A DNA stretch of 64,000 nucleotides from AG-12 sp027319585. GTDB lineage: Bacteria; Chloroflexota; Dormibacteria; Aeolococcales; Bog-877. The notes beneath the pieces are model-generated. The model made no database searches, was not told the origin of the DNA, and worked only from the letters and a program-made list of their open reading frames with translations. The DNA lies in assembly GCA_027319585.1 (NCBI GenBank), contig DAHVMY010000002.1, forward strand, positions 1 to 64,000, in the 5' to 3' direction. Positions 17,986-26,672 of this stretch are shown piece by piece. The position numbers and the translations under genes are program-made. Numbering within the stretch: position 1 is the stretch's first letter; each line of letters opens with the position of its first letter.

Positions 17986-20900
17986 ATGTCGATCAGCAAG
18001 CGCCTTCCCATGTGGCCGGTGGTGCGACAGCTGGCGGAGGGGGATCCGCTCGGCCTCGGGCGTGCCGCGGCGTCGGCCAAGACCAGGGCAATCGCCCCCA
18101 GAACCGCTCTGGCGGATCGCGTGGTGCCGTCGATCTGCCCCTACTGCGCCGTGGGATGTGGCCAGTTGGTGTACGTCAAGGACGAGCAGGTCACCCAGAT
18201 CGAGGGGGATCCCGGCAGCCCGCTCTCGCGGGGGCGGCTGTGCCCCAAGGGGTCGGCCAGCAAGGAGCTGGTCAACAGCCCGCTGCGGGAATTGAAGGTG
18301 AAGTACCGTCGGCCGCACGGCAGCGCCTGGGAGGAGCTGGAGCTGGACCAAGCGATGGAGATGATCGCGGACCGGGTCATCGCCACCCGGCGGGCGACCT
18401 TCGAGCGCAGCGACGCTCAGGGCCGCCCGCTGCGGCGCACCATGGGCATCGCCAGCCTGGGCGGCGCCACCATCGACAACGAGGAGAACTACCTGTGGCG
18501 CAAGCTGATGGTCGGCCTGGGCGTCGTCCAGGTCGAAAATCAGGCCCGAATATGACACTCGGCCACAGTTCCCGGTCTGGGAACCAGCTTCGGTAGGGGC
18601 GGCGCCACCACCTTCCCCGGGGATCTCCAGAACTCCGACTGCATCGTGGTCATGGGCTCGAACATGGCCGAGTGCCACCCGGTCGCCTTCCAGTGGGTGG
18701 TGGAGTCGAAGCTGAAGGGCGGCAAGCTGATCCACGTCGACCCTCGGTTCACCCGCACCAGCGCGCTGGCTGACCAGCACATCCCGCTTCGGGCGGGCAG
18801 CGACATCGCCTTCCTCGGCGGCCTGATCCACTACGTGCTCGAAAACGAGCGCTACTTCCGCGATTACGTGCGCAGCTACACCAATGCCGCGACCCTCATC
18901 GACGAGCGCTTCGTGGACACCGAGGATCTGGACGGCTTCTTCTCCGGCTGGGATCCCGAAACCCGCAGCTACGACAACTCCACCTGGCAGTACCAGGATG
19001 GCGTCGTCCACGCCTCGGCGGGCCAGCGGGGAGTCCCTCAAGCCAGGCAAGCTGACCAGGCGGTGGTCGGCCGGGTCTCGGATGAGGACCCATCCCTGGA
19101 ACACCCGAGGTGCGTGTTCCAGCTCCTGCGCCGCCACTTCTCGCGCTACACCCCGGAGATGGTGGAGTCGGTGTGTGGAGTCCCCCGGGATCAGTTTCTC
19201 AAGTTGGCGGAGACGATCTGCGACCGCTCCGGCCCCGAGCGCACCACCGCCTTCGTTTACGCGGTCGGGTGGACGCAGCACACCACCGGCGCCCAGTTCA
19301 TCAGGACCGCCGCCATCCTGCAGCTTTTGCTCGGCAACATGGGCCGCCCCGGCGGTGGCATCCTGGCCCTGCGGGGACACGCCAACATCCAGGGGGCGAC
19401 TGACATCGCGACCCTCTTCGACGTCCTGCCGGGGTATCTGCCGGTGCCCAAGGTCGACGATCCCACCGATCTGGACGAGTTCTGCCGTCTCAACGGCGGC
19501 GACGCCGGCGGCTACTGGGGCAACCTGCGCAGCTATCTCGTCTCGCTCTTGAAGGCCTACTGGGGCCAGGCCGCCACCGCCGGCAACCAGTACGGCTTCG
19601 ACTACCTGCACCGGCTGACTGGGGACCACTCCACCTACCAGAGCACCCTGGGGATGGTGGATGGTTGGGTGAAGGGCTTCTTCGTGCTCGGGGAGAACCC
19701 GGCGGTGGGCTCGGCGCACGGCAGCCTGCACCGCCAGGGCCTGCGCAACCTGGACTGGTTGGTGGTGCGCGATCTCTATGAGATCGAGACCGCCAGCTTC
19801 TGGTACGACTCGCCCGAGGTCGCCTCTGGGGAGGTCCGTCCCGAGGACATCGGCACCGAGGTCTTCTTCCTCCCGGCAGCGGCCCATACCGAGAAGGCCG
19901 GCTCCTTCACCAACACCCAGCGCCTGCTGCAGTGGCATGAGCAGGCGGTCGAGCCCCGCGGGGACTGCCGGTCGGAGCTCTGGTTCGCCTACTGGCTGGG
20001 GCGCAAGATCCGGGAGAAGCTGGCCGCGGCCCCCGAGCTCGACGACCGGCCGATCATCGACTTGAGTTGGGACTATCCGCTCCTCGAGTCCCAGGATCCA
20101 GATCCCGAGGCGGTCCTGCGGGAGATCAGCGGCTGGTCCGGCGATCAGAAGCCGCTTCCGGGCCTGGGGGCGATCCAGGGCGACGGATCCACCCCCTGTG
20201 GGTGCTGGATCTACGCGGGCGCCTTCGCGGGCGGCATCAACCGCACCGCCCAGCGCCGGCCCCACTGGGAACAGAACTGGGTGGCGCTGGATTGGGGCTG
20301 GGCATGGCCGATGAACCGGCGAATCCTCTACAACCGCGCCTCCGCGGACCCCGCCGGGCGACCCTGGTCGGAGCGCAAGCGCTACGTCGAGTGGAGTGAG
20401 CAGGAGGCCCGCTGGGTCGGGCCCGATACCCCCGACTTCCCGGCGGATCGGCGGCCCGACTACGTCCCCCCGGCGGGAGCGGTGGCGGAGAACTCGCTGG
20501 CCGGTGACCGGCCGTTCATCATGCAGGCCGACGGCCGGGGCTGGCTGTTTGCTCCCAGCGGGGTTGTCGACGGCCCCCTGCCCACGCACTACGAGCCCCA
20601 CGAGTCGCCGGTGCGCAACGCGCTATACGAGCAGGAGCGCAACCCGGCCCGGCAGCGCTTCCGGCGCCCCGACAACCCCTACCACCCGTTCCCGGGCGAG
20701 CCCGGGAGCGAGGAGTATCCGTTCGTGATGACCACCTACCGGCTCACGGAGCACCACACCGCCGGCGGCATGAGCCGGTTCCTGTCGCGGCTGAGCCAGC
20801 TGCAGCCGGAGATGTTCTGCGAGGTGAGCCCCGAGCTGGCCGAGGCCCGCGGGCTGCGACCCGGCGGGTGGGCCACCATCGTCACCATGCGGGCGTCGAT

Positions 20901-21129
20901 CGAGGCCCGGGTGCTCATCACCCCCCGGATGACAGCGTTGCGGGTCGGAGATCGCTGGATCCACCAGGTAGGACTGCCCTACCACTGGGGAAGTCGAGGC
21001 TTGGTCCGGGGAGACTCCGCCAACGACCTCTTCCCGCTGGTGCTGGACCCGAACGTGCACATCCAGGAGGTCAAGGCGGCCACCTGTGACATCCGGCCCG
21101 GGCGCCGCCCGCGAGGTGGGTTCGAGTGA
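17986..21129 (+). CDS. fdhA: Formate dehydrogenase catalytic subunit, selenocysteine-containing (UGA at 18553-18555)
   Basis: 1047 aa when the in-frame TGA at codon 190 is read as selenocysteine. The N-terminal [4Fe-4S] site uses C51, C54, C58 and C86. The active-site context NQARI-Sec-HSATVPGL is the molybdenum/tungsten bis-MGD formate dehydrogenase motif; reading continues without interruption on both sides. A SECIS-like hairpin with a GGTCT loop follows the UGA. The C-terminal molybdopterin-binding domain (about 900-1040) contains SRFLSRLSQLQPEMFCEVSP. It oxidises formate to CO2. No twin-arginine signal is visible, so a cytoplasm-facing enzyme is likely. Start ATG at 17986, with TTGGAGG just upstream. 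Fe-S and membrane subunits follow with 4-base overlaps. Confidence 0.95.
18553..18590 (+). promoter_or_regulatory. Selenocysteine UGA codon with bacterial SECIS hairpin
   Basis: TGA at 18553-18555 is followed by a perfect 6-bp hairpin: GTTCCC (18568-18573), loop GGTCT (18574-18578), GGGAAC (18579-18584). The GGUCU apical loop is the SelB-recognised loop known from E. coli fdhF, and it begins 18 bases after the UGA, in the usual range. The element is inside coding sequence. Confidence 0.9.
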
Positions 21130-21953
21130 CCGCGGCCAGCCCGCGCCAGGCGGCCGTCCCACTGCCCGTGTGGCAGGCGGGGGGGACCCGGATGGGCTTC
21201 TTCACCGACAGTTCCATCTGCATCGGCTGCAAGGCCTGTGAGGTCGCCTGCAAGGAGTGGAACGGGGTGCCTGACCGCGACCCCGCGTGGTCGGGCAACT
21301 CGTACGACAACACCCTTCGCCTCGGGGCCAACAGCTGGCGCCACGTGGCCTTCGTGGAGCGGCACCACCCCGACCAGGGCGGCGGCCTGCAGTGGCTGAT
21401 GAGCTCGGACGTGTGCAAGCACTGCACCCGCGCTGCCTGCCTGGAGGTCTGCCCAACCGGCGCGATCTTCCGCAGCGAGTTCGGAACCGTGGTGGTTCAG
21501 GAGGACATCTGCAACGGCTGCGGCTACTGCGTATCGGCGTGCCCCTTTGGGGTCATCGAGCGGCGTCAGGACGACGGCAGGGCTTTCAAGTGCACCCTCT
21601 GCTACGACCGCCTCAAGGTCGGCGAGACGCCGGCCTGCGCCAGGGCCTGCCCCACCGAGTCGATTCAGTTCGGCCCGCTCGACGAGCTCCGCGAGCGCGC
21701 CCGAACACGGTTGGAGCAGGTCCGCCAGGAGCCCGGCCACGAGCAAGCCCAGCTCTACGGGGCCGACGGCTCTGACGGGGTCGGCGGGTTCGGGGCGTTC
21801 TTCCTGCTCCTCGACAAGCCCGAGGTCTACGGACTGCCCCCGGCCCCCACCTACCGGCGATCCGAGCTCGCGACCATGTGGGGGATGGCTTCGGCGGCTT
21901 CGATGCTGATCCTGGCCGGGGTCGTGGGCTCCCTGCGGCGGCAACGTCGGTGA
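21126..21953 (+). CDS. fdhB: Formate dehydrogenase iron-sulfur (beta) subunit
   Basis: 275 aa. Four cysteine groups bind four [4Fe-4S] clusters: CIGCKACEVAC (from residue 32), CKHCTRAACLEVCP (from about 97), CNGCGYCVSACP (from about 129), and CTLC...CARACP (from about 158). A C-terminal hydrophobic helix (MWGMASAASMLILAGVVGSL) should anchor it in the membrane, as in FdnH/FdoH-like subunits. It passes electrons from the catalytic subunit to the membrane subunit. GTG start overlapping the fdhA stop by 4 bases; its own stop overlaps the next start in the same way. Confidence 0.93.
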   Translation: MTAASPRQAAVPLPVWQAGGTRMGFFTDSSICIGCKACEVACKEWNGVPDRDPAWSGNSYDNTLRLGANSWRHVAFVERHHPDQGGGLQWLMSSDVCKHCTRAACLEVCPTGAIFRSEFGTVVVQEDICNGCGYCVSACPFGVIERRQDDGRAFKCTLCYDRLKVGETPACARACPTESIQFGPLDELRERARTRLEQVRQEPGHEQAQLYGADGSDGVGGFGAFFLLLDKPEVYGLPPAPTYRRSELATMWGMASAASMLILAGVVGSLRRQRR

Positions 21954-22855
21954 GCCCGGGATCCCACGGCACCGAGCGGGCCATGGTGCCACCCGTCCAG
22001 CCCCGCTCCTACTACGGACTGCCGATCGTGAAGCGACCGGCCTGGACCATCGAGGTGCCCTGGTACTTCTTCGTGGGCGGTGCGACCGGCGCGCTGGCCG
22101 CCACGGCCATGGCCGCCCGACGCTCGGGGCAGGGTCGGCTGGCAAGACGGGCCCGCCGGATGGCGCTGCTCGGGAGCCTGGTGAGCCCGATCCTGCTGAT
22201 CTCCGACCTGGGCCGGCCCGAGCGATTCCTGAACATGCTGCGGGTCTTCCGCCCCACCTCCCCAATGAGCGTCGGTAGCTGGACGCTGGTGGGGCTGGGA
22301 TCCGCCCTCGGCGCCGGAGAGGTGGCTGAGCAGCTGGGGCTTCCCGGGTTCGCGGTGACGGGTGCCGACACCACGGCCGGGGTGCTCGGCCCCATCCTCT
22401 CCACGTACACCGCGGTTCTGATCGGTAACACCGCCAACCCCATCTGGCGGGGAGCCCGGCACCTCCTGCCGTTCGTGTTCGCGGGCAGCTCCCTCGCCTC
22501 CGCGGGTGCTGCCGTTTGCGTCACCAGCCCGGTCGGCGACGCCCAGGCCGGCCGACGCATGGTCGGATGGGGCACCGTGCTGGAGCAGGGGGCGGGGCTG
22601 GCGATGGAGCGGAAGCTCGGCGACCTCGCCAGGCCGTATCGGGAGGGCCGGGCAGGGACTCTCAACCGGTGGCAGCGCTTCAGCTCCCTGGCGGGTTCGG
22701 CGTTGGTCGTGACCTGGGGCCGGCGCAGCCGGAGAGCGGCCGTGATCGGCTCGGCGCTGACCCTGGCCGGGTCGGCCGCGCTCAGGCAGTCGATCTACCA
22801 GGCCGGGTTCCAATCCGCGGAGGATCCGCGCTACCTGGTGGAGAGCCAGAGCTGA
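21950..22855 (+). CDS. NrfD/PsrC-like membrane subunit of the formate dehydrogenase
   Basis: 301 aa from a GTG overlapping the fdhB stop. It opens with YYGLPIVKRPAWTIEVPWYFFVGG, the typical NrfD first-helix region, and has about eight hydrophobic segments. ISDLGRPERFLNMLRVFRPTSPMSVGSW near residue 85 is the NrfD core motif. NrfD proteins exchange electrons with the quinone pool without heme, so formate oxidation here probably reduces menaquinone. The C-terminal half is less hydrophobic than in classic NrfD. This subunit replaces the cytochrome b (FdnI) of enterobacterial enzymes. Confidence 0.88.
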   Translation: MSPGSHGTERAMVPPVQPRSYYGLPIVKRPAWTIEVPWYFFVGGATGALAATAMAARRSGQGRLARRARRMALLGSLVSPILLISDLGRPERFLNMLRVFRPTSPMSVGSWTLVGLGSALGAGEVAEQLGLPGFAVTGADTTAGVLGPILSTYTAVLIGNTANPIWRGARHLLPFVFAGSSLASAGAAVCVTSPVGDAQAGRRMVGWGTVLEQGAGLAMERKLGDLARPYREGRAGTLNRWQRFSSLAGSALVVTWGRRSRRAAVIGSALTLAGSAALRQSIYQAGFQSAEDPRYLVESQS

Positions 22856-22900
22856 ACCCGGCCCGGCCGGGCCGGGGACCTCCGCAGCGGGTGTTAGCCC

Positions 22901-23509
22901 CTACAACTCCACTGCCGGCTCGTGGGGCTTGCCGGGGTGGCGGGCCCTGAAGGCGGCCACCTTCTGGCGGCTCAGGCAGCTCTGGCTGCAGAACCGCTTG
23001 GAGCCGTTGCGGGAGGTGTCCACGAAGACCCGGTCGCAGCGCTCCGCATGGCAGACCCCGAGGCGACCCTGGCCGCCGGTGCCCACCACGATCGCCAAGG
23101 CGGTGGCGCAGGTGGCGCCTCGGGCCTCGGCTCGACCCGCCTCCTTCTCCTGACTCTGAAAGTGCAGGTGCCAGGGCTCCCCGTCGTGGCGAGCCAGCTG
23201 GGGAGCCGCGTGGTAGTCGTGCAGCAGCCCGTTGACCCGCTGGGCGACCTCGTCCTGATCCCCGGAAGCGGCGGCCTCGAAGACCTCTCTGAGCCGCCGC
23301 GCCAGATCGAACAGCCCCTCGGCATCCGCGTCGGAGAGAGCCCCAGAGCGACCCCAGATCGCGGCCTCAGCCACCTGAGCCGCCTGCCTTCGGACGGCGG
23401 CGGCCCCCGAGCCCACCTGCTCCCTGCCGCGGCTGAAGCCGGGGGTGAGTCGATTCACCAATTCGGCCGCGGCCTCGACGCCCAGATCCATGTAACTATC
23501 GAAATTCAT
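22901..23509 (-). CDS. CGNR zinc-finger (ABATE-domain) protein, likely transcriptional regulator
   Basis: 202 aa. The N-terminal region is helical and similar in layout to the ABATE stress domain; residues about 150-190 form the CGNR zinc finger, with cysteines in CHAERC and CSQSC and the phrase DTSRNGSKRFC. Such proteins are thought to act as regulators. ATG at 23509. A 70-base AT-rich region separates it from a divergent small gene and holds a strong promoter and a direct repeat, consistent with autoregulation. It ends convergently with the formate dehydrogenase operon. Confidence 0.85.
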   Translation of the reverse strand: MNFDSYMDLGVEAAAELVNRLTPGFSRGREQVGSGAAAVRRQAAQVAEAAIWGRSGALSDADAEGLFDLARRLREVFEAAASGDQDEVAQRVNGLLHDYHAAPQLARHDGEPWHLHFQSQEKEAGRAEARGATCATALAIVVGTGGQGRLGVCHAERCDRVFVDTSRNGSKRFCSQSCLSRQKVAAFRARHPGKPHEPAVEL

Positions 23510-23538
23510 TTGACAAGTTAGCCATTGCCTGCTATTCT
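23510..23538 (+). promoter_or_regulatory. Sigma-70 type promoter for the 52-aa gene
   Basis: TTGACA (23510-23515), 17-base spacer, TATTCT (23533-23538). This is the best -35/-10 pair noticed in the window, within an AT-rich island in GC-rich DNA. The -35 box abuts the start of the divergent CGNR gene. Confidence 0.65.
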
Positions 23539-23567
23539 GTTACTGGCTAGTTGGATATTACAAGTTA
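23513..23567 (+). repeat. Direct repeat ACAAGTTA in the divergent promoter region
   Basis: ACAAGTTA occurs at 23513-23520 and 23560-23567, 47 bases apart, one copy overlapping the -35 box and the other downstream of the -10 box. It may be an operator pair for the CGNR protein. Confidence 0.45.
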
Positions 23568-23579
23568 CCGGGAGATCAT

Positions 23580-23738
23580 ATGATGAACCCCACCATCATC
23601 CGCATGATGACTGACGACCGGACCAGGGAGCTGAGGGGAGAGATCCCGCACTCGCGTAGGGCGGTCTCGGACCTCGTGATGAGGCGGCAGGCGCGGGCGG
23701 CGTTCAAGGTGCTGCGGGCCGGAGCCCGGCGCCGCTGA
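23580..23738 (+). CDS. Small 52-aa basic protein divergent from the CGNR regulator
   Basis: It begins MMNPTIIRMMTDDRTRELRGE and ends in an Arg-rich tail (RAGARRR). GGGAG lies 5 bases before the ATG, and a TTGACA/TATTCT promoter lies upstream. It is very basic and probably helical. I recall similar 50-70 aa proteins starting MNP...M..DERTREL in Actinobacteria, with no known function. Its stop is one base from the selD stop on the other strand. Its pairing with a zinc-finger regulator suggests that it is the regulated target. Confidence 0.7.
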   Translation: MMNPTIIRMMTDDRTRELRGEIPHSRRAVSDLVMRRQARAAFKVLRAGARRR

Positions 23739-23739
23739 T

Positions 23740-24774
23740 TCACACCAACTCCACCCTCGGCCGACCGGTGAGGGTGGACGTGACCTCGCCGATCCGCCGC
23801 GCCTCGGGTACGGCCGCGGCAAATGATGCGGCCCCCGATTCAGGGATGGTGACGAGCAGACCCCCACTGGTCTGAGCGTCGCAGGCGAGCACGACCAGGT
23901 CCTGCTCCAGGTCGGTCGCGATGTGGGCTTGCTCCCTCGCCAGTTCCAGGTTCCTGCGACTGCCACCGGGCACCTTGCCGGCCCGCACCAGCTCCACCGC
24001 CCCGTTGAGCACCGGCAGCATCCTCGCGTGGATGTGGAGTCGGACCGCGGAGGCGCTGGCGAGGTTGTGGGCATGTCCGACGAGCCCAAAACCGGTCACA
24101 TCGGTCGCGGCGGTCGCGGCGGCCCCGAGCATGGCCTGCGCCGCCCCGCGATTCAGTCGGCGCATGACCGAGATCGCCTCGCCGAGCACCGCCTCGTCCA
24201 CCTCGGCCTGCTTGTGGGCGTTGAGGATGACCCCGGTCCCCAGCGGCTTGGTGAGGAACACCACGTCCCCGGGACGGGCTCCCTGGTTGGTGACCATGCG
24301 CTCGGGGTCGACCCGGCCCACGACTGCGCAGCCGAACAGCGGCTCTGAGCTGCGAATCGAGTGGCCCCCTGCGATCGCGCACCCCGCCTCGGCGGCCACC
24401 TCGGCGCCGCCCTCCAGGATCTGGCGCAGCACGCCACCGTCGAGGTTGGCCAGGTCGTACCCGACCAGGTTGAGCAGGAGCAGCGGCACCCCTCCCATCG
24501 CGTAGACGTCGGACAGCGCATTGGCGGTCGCGATCGCCCCGTAGGCGTGGGGATCATCGACGGGCGGGGGAAAGAAATCCGTCGTCGCCACCAACGCCAG
24601 GCCAGGCCCGAGCCGGTAAACCGCGGCATCATCCATCGTCGGCGCCGAGACCAGCAGGTCACCTCCGGCCTCGGTGGCGATGCCGCCGAGCACGGCGTGA
24701 AGATCTGCCTGCGCGATCTTCGCTGAACAACCGCCCTGACCGGTCATCTGGGTCAGTCGCAAGGGCTCGGTCAT
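23740..24774 (-). CDS. selD: Selenide, water dikinase SelD
   Basis: 344 aa. It makes selenophosphate from selenide and ATP, the selenium donor for Sec-tRNA synthesis. The catalytic loop is GQGGCSAKI, with Cys16 and Lys19; many homologues have Sec at this Cys. AIR-synthase-fold motifs follow: DDAAVYRLG near residue 48, TTDFFPPPVDDP near 65, GGHSI near 137. The ATG overlaps the selB stop by 4 bases (ATGA), so selA-selB-selD is one operon. Confidence 0.95.
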   Translation of the reverse strand: MTEPLRLTQMTGQGGCSAKIAQADLHAVLGGIATEAGGDLLVSAPTMDDAAVYRLGPGLALVATTDFFPPPVDDPHAYGAIATANALSDVYAMGGVPLLLLNLVGYDLANLDGGVLRQILEGGAEVAAEAGCAIAGGHSIRSSEPLFGCAVVGRVDPERMVTNQGARPGDVVFLTKPLGTGVILNAHKQAEVDEAVLGEAISVMRRLNRGAAQAMLGAAATAATDVTGFGLVGHAHNLASASAVRLHIHARMLPVLNGAVELVRAGKVPGGSRRNLELAREQAHIATDLEQDLVVLACDAQTSGGLLVTIPESGAASFAAAVPEARRIGEVTSTLTGRPRVELV

Positions 24775-26672
24775 GAAGCACTCCTCAGCAATCGATGCCG
24801 GTCGCCGCGGCGCTCGCTGCGGCGGTCCCGCTCCCAGCGCTCCAAAAGTGGGACCACGATACGGCGTGTGCTGTGGAGGTGGTCGCGGATCTCGGCGACG
24901 GTGAGCCCAGCTGGGGCCACCGCGAGCAGCTCTTCCAGGTCGGCCTCCATCTCGTCCAGCACCAACCGGGAGATCAGGGTGTCCGGAGTCAGGGCGACCA
25001 CCTCGCCCGCCCGCACGAGGTGGCCCTGCACCTCCTTGGTGAGACCGACATCGCGGAGCTCGGCCACCCCTGGGGGCGTCCGTCCCGCCCGGGAGATCGT
25101 GGCCATCACGCGAGCGGTGGCAGCGGTGCCGACGCCGATTGGTGGCCTGCCCGGAAGGGTCGCCAGCGGGCCCCGCAGCTCCACGGCGCCTTCGGCGTGC
25201 AGTTGCCGCAACGCCGCCTCCCCGTCCCCGTCAGCCTTCAGCCCCAGCCCTCTCAGCAGCTCCCCCCGAACCATCCCGGGGGCCAGGGGGTGGACCAGCT
25301 CATGTTCCCTGAGAGCCGCCTGCGCCTGTCGGAAGAGCTCCCGCCAACTTTCGGCGCTGAGATAGCGGCTCCCCAGCCTGACCAGAACACCCTCGGCGCA
25401 AGCCTGCTCCAGGGTCTCCAGGACGCTGGGGTGGGCCAGCCCGACCCGCGCCGCCACCTCCTTCGGCGTCTTTCCCAGCGGGCTGCCGACCACCTCGAGG
25501 ATGGCCAGGGCCCGGAGGCCATCGAGGCTGGCTTGAACCAAATGCCGCTCCCGCAACCCCCATGTCTCCAGGGGGGCCTCGACCCAGCGGCGGTGGCGCT
25601 GAGGCTGGCTGTCGATCACCAGAGCCCCACCCAGGATCGCCCGCGGACTCGGTGCCCGCAGCACCAGGAGATCCCCGGGCAGCGAGCACAGCGGGGACTC
25701 GAGATGAATTTGAGCAAAGGCTGAGGCACCGGGTCCCAGCTCGGTCTCGCCGGCCAGCCAGATCCGCGCCGGCGCGGCGGCGGCACCGGCCAGCACCTCC
25801 AGATGCATCCCCTGGCGCACCCCGAAAGCTCCAGCGCGGGGCACGAAGACGGAGCAGTCGAGGGTGTGGGTCGCCACCACCTGGTGCGGGAGACCCACCA
25901 CGCTCCCGCGCGGAGCCTCGGCCAGCTCGACCCCGTGGAGGGCGACCGCCAGCCGGCCCCCCGGCTCGGCAGTGTCGACCAGCTGGCCGCGGCGCTGCAT
26001 GGCCTGTACCCGGCCGCGAGCGCCGGAGGGGAAGACCTCGATCTGCTGTCCCTGCCTGAACGCTCCCCCGTCGAGCAGTCCGGTGACCACGGTCCCGGTC
26101 CCGACCATGGTGAAGCTGCGATCCACGAGCAGCCGGGGGATTCCTCGGTCCAGAGGCGCCGGGATTCGGCCGAGCTCATGGTCCACCGCCGCCGCCAGCT
26201 CCTCCAGCCCGACCCCGGTGATGCTGCTGCAGCCCACCCAGGGGCGGTGGGGGAGGCCGGTGTCGTCTAGGAGATGCCCCACTTCCTCGGCGCAGCCGGC
26301 GGCGCGCTCGGGAGCCAGATCGACCTTGGTCACCACTGGGACCACCTGGCGCACCCCGAGCACCCGCAGCACCGCTGCGTGCTCTCTGGTCTGCGGCATC
26401 ACCCCGTCGTCGGCCGCCACGCACAGCAGGGCGAGGTCGATGGACCGAGCCCCCACCGCCATGGTGCGGATGAACCGCTCGTGGCCAGGCACGTCGACGA
26501 CCGAGACCGTGCGCCCGGAGGGCAGGCGCCAGCTGGCGAACCCCACCTCGATCGTCATGCTGCGGCGGCGCTCCTCGGGCAGAGCGTCGCAGTCGATGCC
26601 CGTCAGCGCCCGGATCAGGGCCGTCTTGCCATGGTCAACATGCCCGGCCGTCCCCACCACTGGCTCGTTCAC
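24771..26672 (-). CDS. selB: Selenocysteine-specific elongation factor SelB
   Basis: 633 aa. Residues 1-170 are an EF-Tu-like GTPase: GTAGHVDHGKT (P-loop, from about residue 7), DVPGHERFIRTM (switch II), VTKVD (G4). Domains 2-3 follow to about 370. The C-terminal 250 residues contain winged-helix repeats that bind the SECIS hairpin, ending in an Arg-rich helix. It delivers Sec-tRNA to UGA codons such as that in fdhA. The GTG at 26672 overlaps the selA stop; the frame upstream is selA antisense-frame noise. Confidence 0.95.
   Translation of the reverse strand: MNEPVVGTAGHVDHGKTALIRALTGIDCDALPEERRRSMTIEVGFASWRLPSGRTVSVVDVPGHERFIRTMAVGARSIDLALLCVAADDGVMPQTREHAAVLRVLGVRQVVPVVTKVDLAPERAAGCAEEVGHLLDDTGLPHRPWVGCSSITGVGLEELAAAVDHELGRIPAPLDRGIPRLLVDRSFTMVGTGTVVTGLLDGGAFRQGQQIEVFPSGARGRVQAMQRRGQLVDTAEPGGRLAVALHGVELAEAPRGSVVGLPHQVVATHTLDCSVFVPRAGAFGVRQGMHLEVLAGAAAAPARIWLAGETELGPGASAFAQIHLESPLCSLPGDLLVLRAPSPRAILGGALVIDSQPQRHRRWVEAPLETWGLRERHLVQASLDGLRALAILEVVGSPLGKTPKEVAARVGLAHPSVLETLEQACAEGVLVRLGSRYLSAESWRELFRQAQAALREHELVHPLAPGMVRGELLRGLGLKADGDGEAALRQLHAEGAVELRGPLATLPGRPPIGVGTAATARVMATISRAGRTPPGVAELRDVGLTKEVQGHLVRAGEVVALTPDTLISRLVLDEMEADLEELLAVAPAGLTVAEIRDHLHSTRRIVVPLLERWERDRRSERRGDRHRLLRSAS

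Noticed and set aside
18553..18555. TGA inside the formate dehydrogenase gene as a frameshift or nonsense mutation
   Set aside because: The frame is unbroken on both sides, the position is the known Sec site, a GGTCT-loop hairpin follows, and selA, selB and selD are nearby.
17830..20601. 923-codon open frame on the minus strand opposite the formate dehydrogenase gene
   Set aside because: It mirrors codon bias of the real gene, has no start context or family character, and is rich in low-information Pro/Gly/Arg/Val/Gln.
22901..23509. FdhE/FdhD-type accessory protein, suggested by position beside the fdh operon
   Set aside because: The cysteine pattern and the DTSRNGSKRFC phrase are those of the CGNR zinc finger.
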